From positions 330,186-394,185 of the forward strand of contig CAUYUJ010010447.1 of the NCBI GenBank assembly GCA_963575745.1: DNA of 64,000 bases. The letters are read 5' to 3'. Both the position numbers and the translations under genes were made by a program. Shown here in pieces: positions 1 to 10,599 of this stretch (position 1 is its first letter; every line of letters begins with the position of its first letter). Origin of the DNA: Prorocentrum cordatum (lineage: Eukaryota > Sar > Dinophyceae > Prorocentrales > Prorocentraceae). Under the pieces are notes generated by a model. That model was not told where the DNA came from and did no database searches. It worked only from the letters and a program-made list of their open reading frames with translations.

Positions 1-54
1 CGCATCCCTGATGCACGGGCGATGGAGCTCGATGCGGAGCCCGAGTTGCTCCGC

Positions 55-160
55 GTCGGCGTCGCCGATGCACCGCCGAGGTCTCCGCTGCATCGCCGCT
101 GCATCGCCGATGCATCGCCGGTGCATCGCCGATGCGTCGCCGATGTATCGGCGATGCGGC
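55..160. repeat. 12-bp minisatellite, GCATCGCCGATG type
   Basis: About eight imperfect copies of a 12-bp unit close to GCATCGCCGATG. The unit contains the palindromic core CATCGCCGATG, so both strands look alike. A diverged relative with the same right flank (CCCATCCACTTGG-like) lies at 1800-1915. Confidence 0.7.
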
Positions 161-1175
161 GCGATCCTCCGACCCCATCCACTTGGGCCCCATCTAGGAG
201 GCCTCTGGCGGGACAGCGCGGGCGCGCACCCGCTTGCCACAGGCCTCACCATCCCTGGCACGGCCCCTGGTGCTCCCGGGATCCCCAGCGAGGTCTGCAA
301 GGTTGAGCGAAGAGCTGCAGGCAGCCCCCCCGAGGATAATCATTTGCGAAAGAAGGACGTACGCGTACATGAATCCACGTGGATTTCGAGAGTGCGCATT
401 GCGCAAATGTTCCCTGGCGCGCTCCGCGCGCCGAGGAGGGGGGCCCGCGCGGGCCGGCGAAAGTTTCTGTCTGTGTGTTGCTTGTTTTATGTTGTTTCTC
501 TTTCTGTTTCATCTCATTCTTCTTCTGGTATCTGTGGTGGCGCGCATGCGCCGCATCGCGGCGCAGAGTCCAGGCCGCGGGGGCGCGGATGTGGACGTCA
601 GCTCGCCGCGCGCGGCGGGAGAGAGAGGGGGAGGCTGGGTCTCGGGGAGCGGAGCTGGCGCTGGGTGGCCGAGGGGCCCCCCGCTCGTCGCTTCGGCTGG
701 ACGCGGCCAGACCATGCCGGCGTCACCCCAGCATAGTTCTACCATATTCGGGCCGAGCGAAAGGGGGGGGGATAGGGAAAGGGGGGGTCTACGAGATCTG
801 CTGCCTGCAGCTGGTTGCGGCCCCGCCGCCGGGCCCATTCCTCGACACATGGGCGCCTCCGGGGCGACGCGCGCACCGAGAAATCTTCGAGTATATGCGT
901 CGTGGCGGGCGCTTTCTGGCCACACCGCTCGGGAAACCATATACTACAACATGGGTATACTAGATGTTCGGGGCGGACGCGCGCCTCCAGGGCGGGCATA
1001 TAGTATTAATATGTCTCTGCGCGTCCCAAGGACAGTTTGATTCTGAGCGAGGTTGTCCTCGTCCCTTCCCTCTTGACCGATCTCTGAGTCCCCATCCAGC
1101 TCAGACCCCCCCTGCCGCTCCCACTCAGGGACATATACACCCCATGGGCCCTGGGGGCTATCTGGGCGCATCCCC
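161..1175. other. GC-rich stretch without a recognisable gene
   Basis: Open frames of up to 268 codons exist on both strands, but they overlap each other in several frames. Their products are Arg/Pro/Ala-rich with no recognisable domain, as expected from GC-rich DNA with few stop codons. Nothing else structured was seen. Confidence 0.5.
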
Positions 1176-1185
1176 TATCGAGAAT

Positions 1186-1335
1186 GGCATGTCCCTCTAC
1201 AGGAGGAATAGTCAAAAATAGTAAAAAATAGCATGCTGACGATTCTTCCTGCTCCTTCGAATCTGTTCGACAACCATTCCGCGATTCTAAATCTGTCTTC
1301 CAAGATCCGCCTGTAGGAGGACATGCCCGGCCCAA
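1186..1335. mobile_element. MITE-like element family A, copy 1 (degenerate)
   Basis: The left end reads GGCATGTCCCTCTACAGGAG and the right end GCCTGTAGGAGGACATGCC; these are inverted repeats of each other. The interior begins with AATAGTCAAAAATAGT, as in the copies at 5326 and 37639. The outermost ~10 bp of the left end are diverged and no target-site duplication is visible, so this is the oldest-looking of the four copies. It is too short to encode a transposase. Confidence 0.7.
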
Positions 1336-1537
1336 GTGTACTACGGAGTTTGGCCCCCGGAATTCTGGCCCGCGCCAGAACCCTACAAGATCGGGGATGC
1401 GGGTCGCCCTTCGGCTCGGCGCCGCGTCTGGCGCGAGTCAGGGCCACCCGGCCTCCGCCGAGCTCTTCTGTCCTGCGTGTCGCGCCCCACGTCCTCCATG
1501 CGCTTGGGGCAATGTTGGCTCCGGAAGGCTATCGTAT

Positions 1538-1700
1538 CGTTTCGCGGGTCCTCGAAAGGGTATCCTCCCTAATCCAAATCGGCTCTGCGGGTCCTCGAAA
1601 GGTTTTCGCGGGTCTTCGAAAGGTTCTCGAAAGGTTTCACGGGTGGCGTATCTTCTCGCGGGTCCTCGAAAGGTTTTCGCTTTTCTCTGGAAGGGTATCC
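1538..1700. repeat. ~20-bp minisatellite, TCGCGGGTCCTCGAAAGG type
   Basis: Five to six imperfect copies of TCGCGGGTCCTCGAAAGGTT are spread over 160 bp, with partial units (CTTCGAAAGG, CTCGAAAGG) between them. A linker like GGTATCCTCYCTAATCCAA appears twice. No reading frame stands out. Confidence 0.65.
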
Positions 1701-2690
1701 TCTCTAATCCAACTCGATTACAGATGGGGTCGGTGGATCGTGCCGCATCGTCGACGCATACCGTCTATACGGCTCGATGTTGAGCCCGTTGTATTCCACA
1801 CCGACGTCGCCGATGCCAACGTCGCGGATACATCGGCGATGTATCATCCATGCGCCGCGACGATACAAACCCATCTACTTCGACTCCACTTGGTCGGACT
1901 CCATCGGCCGTCATCGAAGGATCGGCGACATCTGACATATGCGATCGTTCCAGGCTGAAGAATCCGCATGGCGCCAGAAACCCATTCCGGTCCCATCGCG
2001 GTCAGAACCCACCGTAGGTTGCGACGTTCGGCTATGTCGTCGACGTCGTCCCCATCTTTGTCGTTTCGCCCGTCGTCTGTCGGTCGTCCTGGTCGTCGGC
2101 CGTCCTCGTCGTCGTCCTGGCCGTCATTGTCGTCATCGTCGTCTGCTGCGTCGTCGCTGGCTGCGACCGAGAGTAGGCAGAAGCACAGCTTGCGTGAATC
2201 GGGAGAAGGGCTGGAGGAAGGGAGAAGGGTTAGAAGGGGAGCGAGCGGGGAGGGGGGACGGGGAGGAATGCACTATCAGAAGGCGAATGTGAATTTCCGT
2301 CGGGTAGATTCAATTTCTGGCCTTGTCGACACTAGATGGACTGGTGGTGTGAATTACCATTTGCGCGACGCTGCATCTTTGAAGAGGTGTGTTTGGTGGA
2401 GAAGCACATGGCATTGCAGGATTTAGCAGGAGGAAGGAGGGAAGGGAGAGTACGGCAATCGTAGCTGCATGAGTGCAGGAGGAGGAGGAGGGGGAGCAGG
2501 GAGGAGAAGGAGGAGGAGGAGGCAGGAGGGAGGAGGTTGTGGTGGAGCAGGCTTTTTTCCCGTGAACGGCACGCGGGGGGTCCTCCCCGGGTGTTCGGGT
2601 GCAGTGCGCCTCCGCCTCTTCGCGGCGACCAGCGGCCAAATCCCCTTCGCCCTCGGCTCGAGGTCTGAGAGGGGAGGCCTTACGGCCTGT
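1701..2690. other. No recognisable gene; short simple repeats
   Basis: Contains a diverged copy of the 100-195 sequence (1800-1915), GTCGTC-rich patches (2035-2165) and a GGA-rich patch (2475-2545). Open frames here are low-complexity or Arg-rich. Confidence 0.5.
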
Positions 2691-2703
2691 GCCGCTGACC
2701 CCG

Positions 2704-2704
2704 C

Positions 2705-2736
<32 letters not shown>

Positions 2737-2765
2737 CCTGACGACGACGACGCCGACGCCGACGT
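2704..2765. repeat. (GAC)n microsatellite
   Basis: About nineteen GAC/GCC triplets with one interruption. In one frame it reads as poly-Asp, which follows from the triplet and is not evidence of coding. Confidence 0.85.
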
Positions 2766-3179
2766 CGCCCTCGGCTCGAGGTCTGATTTGTGAAGCTTCT
2801 CGCGCGCAGCTCCAGTTACGAGCTTTCACCAAATACCAGCATCCATCTAGGCACCTTGCGAGTTCCCAGGGGCGGGGGGGGCGGGGGGGGGGGCCAGGAG
2901 GAGGTTGGGGAGCTGGAGGAAGACCCGGGAAGGGCCAGGTGAGGCAGCGGTAGCAGCTGGCCTTCTGGGAGCCTCTCTCGCCGCCGCGCCTGGACGCAGC
3001 TCGGAATCCCTGTGCGTCTTGGCTCCGGGAGGGGTCCCGGTGCCGAGTCGGAGCTGCCGCTGTTCGGAGACAGGGAGCAGTAGCAGGAGATCGGGTTGGC
3101 AGGAGGCCAAGGCGAAGGGACCGGCGGCAGAGAGGCGGAGAAGGTGGGTCGAGAATGAGTGCGAGAAGTGGTGATGATG

Positions 3180-3360
3180 TAGGGGTAGGAGGAGGAAGAG
3201 GAGGAGAAGGTGGAGGAGGAGGGGAGGAGGACGAGGAGGAACAGGATGATGATGCTGCTGATGAGGATGGTGGTGGTGGTGATGATGATGATGACGATGA
3301 TGATGATGATGATGATGGTGATGCTGATGCTGATGCTGATGCTGATGCTGATGCTGATGC

Positions 3361-3395
<35 letters not shown>

Positions 3396-3493
3396 CTGAT
3401 GATGATGATGATGATGATGATGATGAGAATGATGATGATGATGATGGTGATGAAGACATTGATGGTGATGATGATGCTGATGCTGATGCTGAC

Positions 3494-3545
<52 letters not shown>

Positions 3546-3611
3546 ATGAGGAGGATGCTGATGATGCTGATGCTGATGATGATGAAGAGGAGGAGGAGGA
3601 GGAGGAAGGTA
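3180..3611. repeat. Compound trinucleotide array (GGA, GAT, GCTGAT, GTTGCT)
   Basis: Nearly 430 bp in which GGA passes into GAT, then (GCTGAT)n, GAT again, (GTTGCT)n, GAT and GGA. Register is kept throughout, so all frames stay open on both strands (poly-Asp, poly-Met, poly-Ser, poly-Ile). The hexamer blocks suggest higher-order expansion of a mutated unit. Confidence 0.9.
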
Positions 3612-4512
3612 GTTGTGCTGGTTTCGCAGGAGAGCGGCAGCCTGTCGGGCACCCTGTGAGCATGCCTCTTATCTGTGCTTACGCCGTTTACACGCACACC
3701 TTGCCACGGCTGCCCGAGCCAGGGGAGCCCTCACCCCCCCCCTCGTATCTCTCTGTCTCTCTCTCTCTCTCTCCCGTTCGCTCGTTCTCTTTCTCCCTCT
3801 CTCTCTATGTATATATGCATTATTTGGATACATCTATCAATATATGTGTGACCGGAATGGGGATACGATGACAAGCAGTGGATGAGGATGCGCAGGTAAG
3901 AGCATCAGAAGTGCCAGTAGCAGTGAACTGAGCAGGCGGATGAGGAGGAGGAGGAGGAGGACAGTGGATGAGCCGGGAGGGAAATTGAGAGATGAGGGAT
4001 GGAGCATGGGGGGGGCGGAGGTGGAGAGGAGATCGAGGGCGCATGAGGAGGGAGGAGGGACGGGAGGGGGGAGAGTGTGTGGAGGGAGGCCAGAGGAGGA
4101 CGGATGAGCATTTAGGGTTGAGGAGGAGGAGGAGGAGGCAATTGGGAGGAGAGGACTCTTGTCTCTATCTCTATCTCTTGCTGTCGTTTCTGTCCAAACG
4201 GGGTCTCCGCTTCGCGCCGCCCTGCTCTGGCTGTGGCCCGCCATTCCTGGCGGCCCTCTTCTTTGACCCCGTCGTCCTACTCAAACCTTCGTGCTGCTGC
4301 TGCTGCTGCTGTTTCTCCTCGTCCTGCTTCTCCTCCTCCTCTCGCCTCCCTTCTCTCCTCCTCCCCCTCCGACTTCCCCCTGTGCCTGCTTGACCACCCA
4401 GTCCACTGTTCTTCACTGTCAACAGCTCCTCGTCGCTTTCGCCACATGAGCAGGTCGAGAGCGGGCTGGGCACTTCGCCTGCGACTGCCTCTCAACCTAA
4501 GACGTTGAAGTT
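3612..4512. other. No recognisable gene; CT- and GGA-rich
   Basis: Includes a (CT)n run at 3747-3803, a GGA-rich tract near 3938-3962 and CT-rich DNA at 4300-4380. No domain is recognisable in any frame. Confidence 0.5.
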
Positions 4513-4668
4513 GATGGGTCAATTTTCCACCACCACCACTACCATAAGTTGGAGGGGGAAGGAGGAGGAGGAGGAGGAGGAGGACGGAGAGGAGGAGGAG
4601 GAGGTGGAGGAGGACCCCCTCCCCCTCCAACTTATGGTGGTGGTTGTGGAAAACTAGCCCATCATGAG
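4513..4668. mobile_element. Foldback element with a (GGA)n loop
   Basis: The left arm (about 4513-4562) contains CCATAAGTTGGAGGGGGA. The right arm (about 4615-4668) contains its reverse complement, TCCCCCTCCAACTTATGG. The arms also share GATGGGTCAATTTTCCAC against GTGGAAAACTAGCCCATC. Roughly 50-bp arms enclose about 50 bp of GGA-rich DNA. The layout fits a foldback or MITE whose centre became a microsatellite. No clear target duplication was found. Confidence 0.7.
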
Positions 4669-5317
4669 GTTGGAGACTTCGAGTTGCGCGGATGGGCGGC
4701 GAAGTGTTGTCGAAGCGCGCGCGCATGCGTCTTGGACGCTTGCGACAGCTGCAAGGACTGATGGCGAGGGGTCTTCCAAGTGTGGTTCTCGCCAGAGCGC
4801 TGTGCAGCCTTGCCTCACATGTCCACGGCAGTTCCGACGACAAAGCTTGGCTGGCTCTCTCAAAGTGCGGCTCTGGCCCTAGCATTGCGCACATGTGCCA
4901 TCAAACATTGATAGTTTCTATAACCATTGATTGTGGAGAGCGAATGCGCCCTAGCGCCACCATCATTCTTCTGAAAGCTCTGGCCTGCTGCAAGCATTGA
5001 GGGCGCTTCTTGTTCGATGCGGGGTTTCCGCTGCTGATGCGGAGGCTAGCTCCTTTTTCCAAGTGGGATTCGGGCTTCAAACTGTGGATTGCTGTCGGTC
5101 GTGTTGCAGTGTGGCACAGTTGCGCGGATGGAGAGCGTCCAATGTTCAAAATGGGAGTTTCTGTTGGACACCTCTCTGGATGCCGTGATCAGTGAGGGGC
5201 CCGTCTGCCAGGAGAGTGGAGGGTGGTCCTTGTCCGCGCGGGGTTTTCGCTTGAAGGCAAGCCCATAAGCCTATCGTCGTTCAAGGAAGGGGATCCCGTC
5301 GGGGAAAGGAATGTAGG
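4669..5317. other. No recognisable gene
   Basis: Moderate GC and fairly complex sequence. A 102-codon plus-strand frame at 4692-5000 has no recognisable domain. A possible degenerate ~100-bp periodicity (TTCCAAGTG-type motifs near 4779 and 5058) is too weak to call. Confidence 0.4.
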
Positions 5318-5325
5318 CACTTGAA

Positions 5326-5472
5326 TTAAGTCGGGCCTGTCCCTCTACAGGAGGAATATTCAAAAATAGTCCAAAAATAGTCTAGGTACTATCTTTTGAG
5401 CTTGTTTCACCATGTTGGTGCATTTTTTCTTTTTCGTCCAAATCCCCCTGTAGGGGGACTGCTCTGGCTCAA
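5326..5472. mobile_element. MITE-like element family A, copy 2, with 8-bp TSD
   Basis: The left terminus is TTAAGTCGGGCCTGTCCCTC. The right terminus, ending CTGGCTCAA, is its diverged inverted repeat. The element is flanked by perfect 8-bp direct repeats CACTTGAA at 5318-5325 and 5473-5480, the expected target-site duplication. The 147-bp interior starts GGAATATTCAAAAATAGTCC and has no coding capacity. The length and duplication fit a non-autonomous cut-and-paste DNA transposon. hAT elements make 8-bp duplications, but this terminus does not match a hAT terminus I know. Confidence 0.85.
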
Positions 5473-5884
5473 CACTTGAATGAGGTGACCTGGGACGGGA
5501 GGGTGCATTGCAACATCGATGATGTACCTCGGGTCTGTTCTGTGCCAACTTCCTCTCATGTGTGCCGCGAGGACGGCATAGATGAGAACCCCTCCCAGCG
5601 AATCCGACTGGATCTTAGCCGCTGCATTACACGACCATCTTCCCCGTCCCACGGCAATGATCTCGTCCCAGTCGTCGTCCTCTTTCCTTCTTCTCCTCCC
5701 TCCTCCTCGTCCTCATCCCTCGCCGCCGACCCGTGGGCAGATCAGCAAGATGAGTGGATTCGTGAATGAGGGCGCGGCCGCGATCACTCCAGTGACCGGC
5801 TCGCCCTCGACTTTCAAGGAGCTTTTTTCTGCGAGCTCGCTGAGGGAGGAGAGAGGAGGGAGGGCTGCTAAAACAGAAGAAGTG

Positions 5885-6014
5885 GAGGTACCGATATCTC
5901 TACCCTTTCTCATTTTCGCCTTCCTGGGCCTCCTGGGAGGCCCACGTCGCCACCGCTGGATTCGCCTCGAAATCTCGTCAGAACATGTCTGGGCAGTAGC
6001 GGTGTCGGCACCTC
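5885..6014. mobile_element. Dispersed repeat family D, copy 1 (possible MITE)
   Basis: Shares GGATTCGCCT, GTCAGAAC and a GGGAGGCCC/CGTCGCCAC block with copies near 13564 and 27164. Its ends, GAGGTACCGATATCTCTAC and the reverse complement of GTAGCGGTGTCGGCACCTC, match at about 15 of 19 positions, suggesting terminal inverted repeats. No target duplication was recognised. Confidence 0.55.
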
Positions 6015-6769
6015 TTTGCCAGGGAGGCTGCTGGCTGAATTCCGCCGTCCTCCACCCCGAGGTCTTTCCAGCAAGCTGGCTGCGGCTGTGCCAGGGCGTG
6101 TGGGCCACACGTCCACCACCTCAATGAAAAAAGAGCGGGAGGAGGGAGAGGAGAGGGGCAAGGCAGGTGGGCTCGCGCCAAATCTGCATCCTACCCCCTC
6201 CCACATCCTGCAGCCCATCCTTCCCCGTTGCGTCGGTGTTTTCTCCATCCGCCGACGCGTGTCAATGGCGGAGCTGGAGCACCCCCCAACGGAGCCCTGC
6301 GCGGCATGCGCAATCTGTCAGGGGAGGCTGCGTCCATTGGAGGACACTGCGGATGAACAGGAGGATGAGCAGGAGGAACAGAAGGATGAGGAAGGAGGAG
6401 GGCGATGAGGCAGAGCAGCTGCAGGAGCAGCGTCCAGGACAGCTGATGGAGGCTGCTGGCTCAGGTCCTCTGTGCTCCACCTCGAGGTCCTCCGCCTTGA
6501 GGGTTGAGCAGCGGAGAAGAGACTTTGCCCGTTCTGCAAACTTGCTGCGGTTGTGCTTGGGAGTGTGTGTCGCCATTCTACCACAACTCTGAGGGAGAGG
6601 AGGAGGGGGGAAGAAAGAAAACGAAAATGCTTAGGGGGATGCGTAGCAGGAGGAGTAGGAGGAAGAGGGACGAGGAGGGAGAGGAGAATGAGGAGGGATA
6701 AGAAGAGGACGGAGGAGAAGGAGGAGAAGGTGCAGCAGTGAAGAAAGGCATGGTTGTGTATTCAATCTC
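6015..6769. other. No recognisable gene; GGA-rich in the second half
   Basis: Plus-strand frames at 6016-6408 and 6167-6592 are Arg/Glu-rich and overlap minus-strand frames. 6590-6735 is GGA-rich. Nothing identifiable. Confidence 0.45.
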
Positions 6770-6945
6770 TGTGGAGTGCAGAGGAATTTCTGCTCACACA
6801 GCCAATTTGGTGTACACAGTCGCTTTGATGTACACAGGCGTCGCGGTGCACACAATGTATTGCTGCAGCATCTGCGGCACAGGCGATGCGGTTCACATAG
6901 GCGGCGTGGCATTCGCAGGCGTTGTGGGCACAAAGTGCGGCCGGA
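6770..6945. repeat. ~23-bp minisatellite, GGTGTACACAGGCG type, array 1
   Basis: Six to eight degenerate units built on TGGTGTACACAGGCGTTG. The same family forms a larger array at 8846-9335. Confidence 0.65.
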
Positions 6946-7094
6946 CGGCACCATGGGCCAATCAAACCAATGACCACAAGCAACTATCCAGCTGCCTGCG
7001 GCAAGTCCCGCTACCGTGGCAACCCAGCATTTGGGACGGCGGTTGACCGAGTGGAGACGGGATACCGTCACGTGTGACACCTCGTATTACCAGC

Positions 7095-7339
7095 ATTCTT
7101 AGAGCCGTGATGATGATTATGCGGGTACCCAGATGATCATTATGATGATGATCATGATGTTGATGCTAATGATGGTGGTGCCGATGATGATGTTGACGGT
7201 GATGGTGACGGTGATAGCTCATTGTACTGGCGACGGTGTTGTTGGTGATGATGGTGATGCCTGTGCTCAACGGGTCATATTATCATGCCGCTGATGATGA
7301 TGATGATGACGACGATGATGATGATGATGATGATGATGC

Positions 7340-7410
<71 letters not shown>

Positions 7411-7770
7411 CTGATGATGATGATGATGATGATGATGATGACCACCATCATCATCAGCAGCAGCAGCATCGTCATCATCACCATCGTCATCATCGTCATC
7501 ATCATCATACGACTACGATCATGCTGGTGGAGATAGCGTGGTGGTGATAATGACGATGTTGCTGATGCTGATGATGACGACGAGACGATTATGGTGATGC
7601 TGATGATGCGTATCATGGCGATGCTGATGATGCCGATGATGATGCTGATGATGATGCTGATGCTGATGCTGGTGCTGGTGCTGGTGCTGGTGCTGATGCT
7701 GATGACGCTGATGATGACGACGATGACGAGGAGGACAAGGAGGAGGAGGAGGAGGAGGAGGAGGAGGAAC
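7095..7770. repeat. Long (GAT)n and related trinucleotide array
   Basis: GAT-rich DNA begins near 7100, is nearly pure at 7285-7445, turns into CATCAT/CAGCAG and CGTCAT at 7441-7510, resumes as GAT/GCTGAT/GCTGGT and ends in GGA at about 7770. The strand switch at 7441 (GAT then ATC) makes it locally self-complementary. Confidence 0.9.
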
Positions 7771-7854
7771 GCCGTCACACGTTGTTCCGTGTTATTTATT
7801 CATTTGAGGAGGTCCCATTAAAGTTGTGCGAGCCGTCATGTGGTTTTCTTGACC

Positions 7855-8115
7855 TACTCTGAGGCAGTCGTGGGGGTCCCTTGGGCCCCCTTGGGTCGAC
7901 TTGGGGCTATCTTTGAACGTCTTGGGGCGTTCTTGGGCCGTCTTGGGCGCTCTTGGCAGTATGGTAGGTTCTGGTGGGTCCTTTGGGGCCAACTTGGCGC
8001 CGTCTTAGGCAGTTTGGGCTTTCCAAGACCGTCTTGGGTTCCACGGGAAGCCCTTTTCGGCCGTCGTGGGACCCTCTTGAATGCCTCTTGGACCCGTGCG
8101 GGGACCGCTTAGTTG
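7855..8115. repeat. GGCCGTCTTGGG-type interspersed repeat, plus orientation
   Basis: Dense short units such as GGGCCGTCTTGGG and CTTGGGCCCCCTTGGG. The same vocabulary occurs at 50225-51310 in this orientation, and at 34085-34560 and 55080-59520 in the reverse orientation. It weakly encodes Gly/Trp/Leu-rich frames, taken here as repeat artefacts. Confidence 0.6.
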
Positions 8116-8286
8116 GACCCTCGTTGCGGCGCTTTGAGCCGTCTTAGCGCCATCGCGGAGGCGAAGCCCCACAGGGCGAGAGTGCGAAAACCGTTCAACG
8201 CCCCCCGGGGGATCATGAAGTTTGGTCTCCTCTGGCCGGGTTCGAGGTCCTCCGTGGGCCTTTCTGGGCTCTCTTCAGCCACGCGC

Positions 8287-8433
8287 AGAGGGGGGTGGGG
8301 GAGGGGGGAGGGCTTCTTAGAAGCACCCCTGCTTCTTAGAAGGCGCGGGCCTTCTCTATAGACGTAAGGCCGAGGCCTTCTAAGAAGCAGGGTGCCTCTA
8401 AGAAGCCTTCCCCCCTCCCCCCACCCCCTTTTG
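8287..8433. mobile_element. Foldback element with ~62-bp near-perfect arms
   Basis: The left arm (about 8287-8351) runs through GGGCTTCTTAGAAGCACCCC and TGCTTCTTAGAAGGC. The right arm (about 8368-8433) is its near-exact reverse complement (GCCTTCTAAGAAGCAGGGTG, CCTCTAAGAAGCCTTCCCCC). About 16 bp separate them. The transcript would form a long hairpin. Only a few mismatches lie between the arms. Confidence 0.8.
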
Positions 8434-8845
8434 CGCGCCGCCAATCTCTTGGAGGCGTCGTGGGCCGTCTGGAGGCCACACGCGGCAGCCCTGGGGCCGT
8501 CTTGGCCCGCCTTCGAGGCAGCGTGGGCCCTCCTGGCTGCCTCGGTTGCCTCCAAAGGCCGCCTCGGCTGGTCGGCGCGCGGGCGCGTATGTTTTTCCTA
8601 GGGCCCGTGGCCTCGGGAGCGCGGAGCCCATGCTTTTGTGCGCGGGGCTGTGGCCCGCGGGGGCAGGGAGGGGTGCACGCGCTTGTCTGCGGGTCGAAGG
8701 GGGGCGGCCCCTCCTTAGAGAACGGAAGCCCACCAGGGCAGCAGTCAGCATCCCAACACGCCAACGTCGTGCAGGAACGGTGGCGGGTCATAACGAATGT
8801 GATGCGTCGGCGATTTTCTTGAGTTCGTCGCCGTCTGGACCCTGA
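8434..8845. other. No recognisable gene
   Basis: GC-rich with a few GGCCGTCTTGG-like units at 8450-8560. Open frames on both strands lack recognisable domains. Confidence 0.4.
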
Positions 8846-9335
8846 AGGTGTACACAGGTCGTGTGGTGTACACAGGCACTGAAGTGCACCGGCGCTCTGG
8901 TACAAACGCACACACACATGCGAACCAGCAGCTATTGTGCACACGTGCGACGTGGTGTGCACTGGCGACGTGGTGCACACGGCTGCTGTGGTGTAGTCAG
9001 ACATTACAGTGTACATACATGTCGATGCAACAGCAGCAGGAAAGGCACTCTTGGTGTACGCAGTCATTGTTGTGTACCTGGGCGCTGTTGTGTAAACGTG
9101 CTGTAGTGTGCCCTGGCAATGTGGTGTAAACACGCTGTGAGGTGCAAGCCCCAGGCACACTGGTATGCACATGCATTATTTTGCACACGGGCTTTTTAGC
9201 GTACGCATGTGTTGTGGTGTGCGCTGGCATTGTTGTGAACACATGCGTTGTGGTCTATGGGGTCATCGTAGTGTACCTAGGCATTTGTGCACGCTTGTGC
9301 ACGCAAGCATTGTGGTGTTGTGTGCGCTAGAGGTC
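8846..9335. repeat. ~23-bp minisatellite, GGTGTACACAGGCG type, array 2
   Basis: About twenty degenerate units (GTGGTGTACACAGGC, GTGGTGTGCACTGGC, GTGGTGCACACGGC), the same family as 6770-6945. Units vary from 20 to 26 bp. Confidence 0.75.
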
Positions 9336-9909
9336 CATCGGCTGGCATACCGTGCCGCGCGAAGTCGATACGTCCTCTGTTCGATGCTACACTCGGCAGT
9401 CCCCTTGCTCGGCCGAGCTTTACTGGGCAGATCCGTACGCACATGCTAATCCTAGAGTCTTTCCTGCGCATTCCCAGACTGCCCTGGCCCGAAACGTAAC
9501 GGTACATGAGGAGGGGTGGGGCCAGCAACGGCCGTTACCATGGGTAATCAAACAACATATTCATAGTCCCTCGGGTCTCCCGAGAGCCACCGTTTGTGCT
9601 TGTTGGGGAGGAGGAGAGAGAGGAGGGGTGGAGGAAATGAGGGAGGGTGCGTGGTAGCATGGATGATGGAATGACAGGTGGAGGCTAAGGTGGAGGAGGG
9701 CGAATGTGGGTACTGAGCGATGGATGATAGGTGAAATTTGCGCAGGCCGCAGGTGCACCGCTCGGGAGTCTGCAGTGCGGAGGAGGCGGCGGAGACGGCG
9801 CCGGGGGGGCGTGGCGGAACCAGGTGGGCGGCATGGGCGGCGACGCTTGAGGTGGTCAGTGGCAGGGGTATGGTTCGCGACGCTGGAGGTCTGGAGAGAC
9901 ACGAGGAAC

Positions 9910-9940
<31 letters not shown>

Positions 9941-10298
9941 CAGAGAGAGGGAGGGGGAGAGGGGGCTCTCGAGGGGCCGTGGCTTTTCGAGGACTACGGG
10001 CGGGTTGCCGTGGGTACTCCTCGTAGTGTGTCGTCCTCGTCGTCCTCTGAGACCATTCAGCATGATACAACCCCTGTCGCGGCCAAACTTATGTCTACGG
10101 TTTTAGGGACCTTCCTAAACATTTGAGTATTTCCTCGTCTGGCACATCTGCCGAACATACCCCCCCTGTCTCTAATTACTGATGTTGGCCCTCTTGACGT
10201 CGGTCCCCTTCCAATTGGCTGGGGGTAACAGGGAGTTGTGTTGCCTATCGCGAGAAGTCGTCCTCTCGGTCGGTGTGTCCCGGGCCATGTCGCCTTAC
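9336..10298. other. No recognisable gene; (GA)n tract
   Basis: Mixed sequence; a (GA)n-rich tract lies at about 9900-9965. Open frames at 9548-10106 on both strands read through the GA/TC tract and are low-complexity. Confidence 0.45.
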
Positions 10299-10371
10299 GG
10301 CGCCTTCCTACTTCAAGAGTCGAATTGTCTTCCTCGTCCATCCTCCTCAGGGGACGTGCGGAAGCCCAATT
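10299..10371. repeat. Dispersed ~72-bp repeat, copy 1
   Basis: GCGCCTTCCTACTTCAAGAG through CGGAAGCCCAAT matches 28738-28806 (GCGCCTTCCTACTACAGGGA through CGGGAACCCAAT) along its whole length with moderate divergence. Confidence 0.5.
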
Positions 10372-10427
10372 TACTTGCAACGCTTTCCTACTTCATGTTG
10401 CTACCAACTTCTTCCGACCGACGTGCA

Positions 10428-10530
10428 CTGCGGATGCAACTCCTGGGAGGTCAAATTCAGATTTCGTCATGGTCCGACATCTGGTTGAATCCCGCTTGTT
10501 CCGAAGACCTCCCAGTAGTTGCCTCCTAAG
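10428..10530. mobile_element. MITE-like element family B, copy 1 (short)
   Basis: The left end, GGATGCAACTCCTGGGAGGT, is the inverted repeat of the right end, ACCTCCCAGTAGTTGCCTCC. At ~103 bp it is an internally deleted form of the 200-230 bp copies at 12968 and 37188, keeping only one CCGACATCTGGTTGAATCCC-type segment. Confidence 0.7.
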
Positions 10531-10599
10531 ACGCTCTTCGCAAAGCGGGAGGCGCCGCGTATGGAGCAGGGGCGATGGGATGACCCCCCCCCTGGCGCG

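Noticed and set aside
3155-3871. 238-codon acidic frame (poly-Asp, Ala-Asp) at 3155-3871
   Set aside because: It is produced entirely by GAT/GCT triplet repeats; every frame on both strands is equally open.
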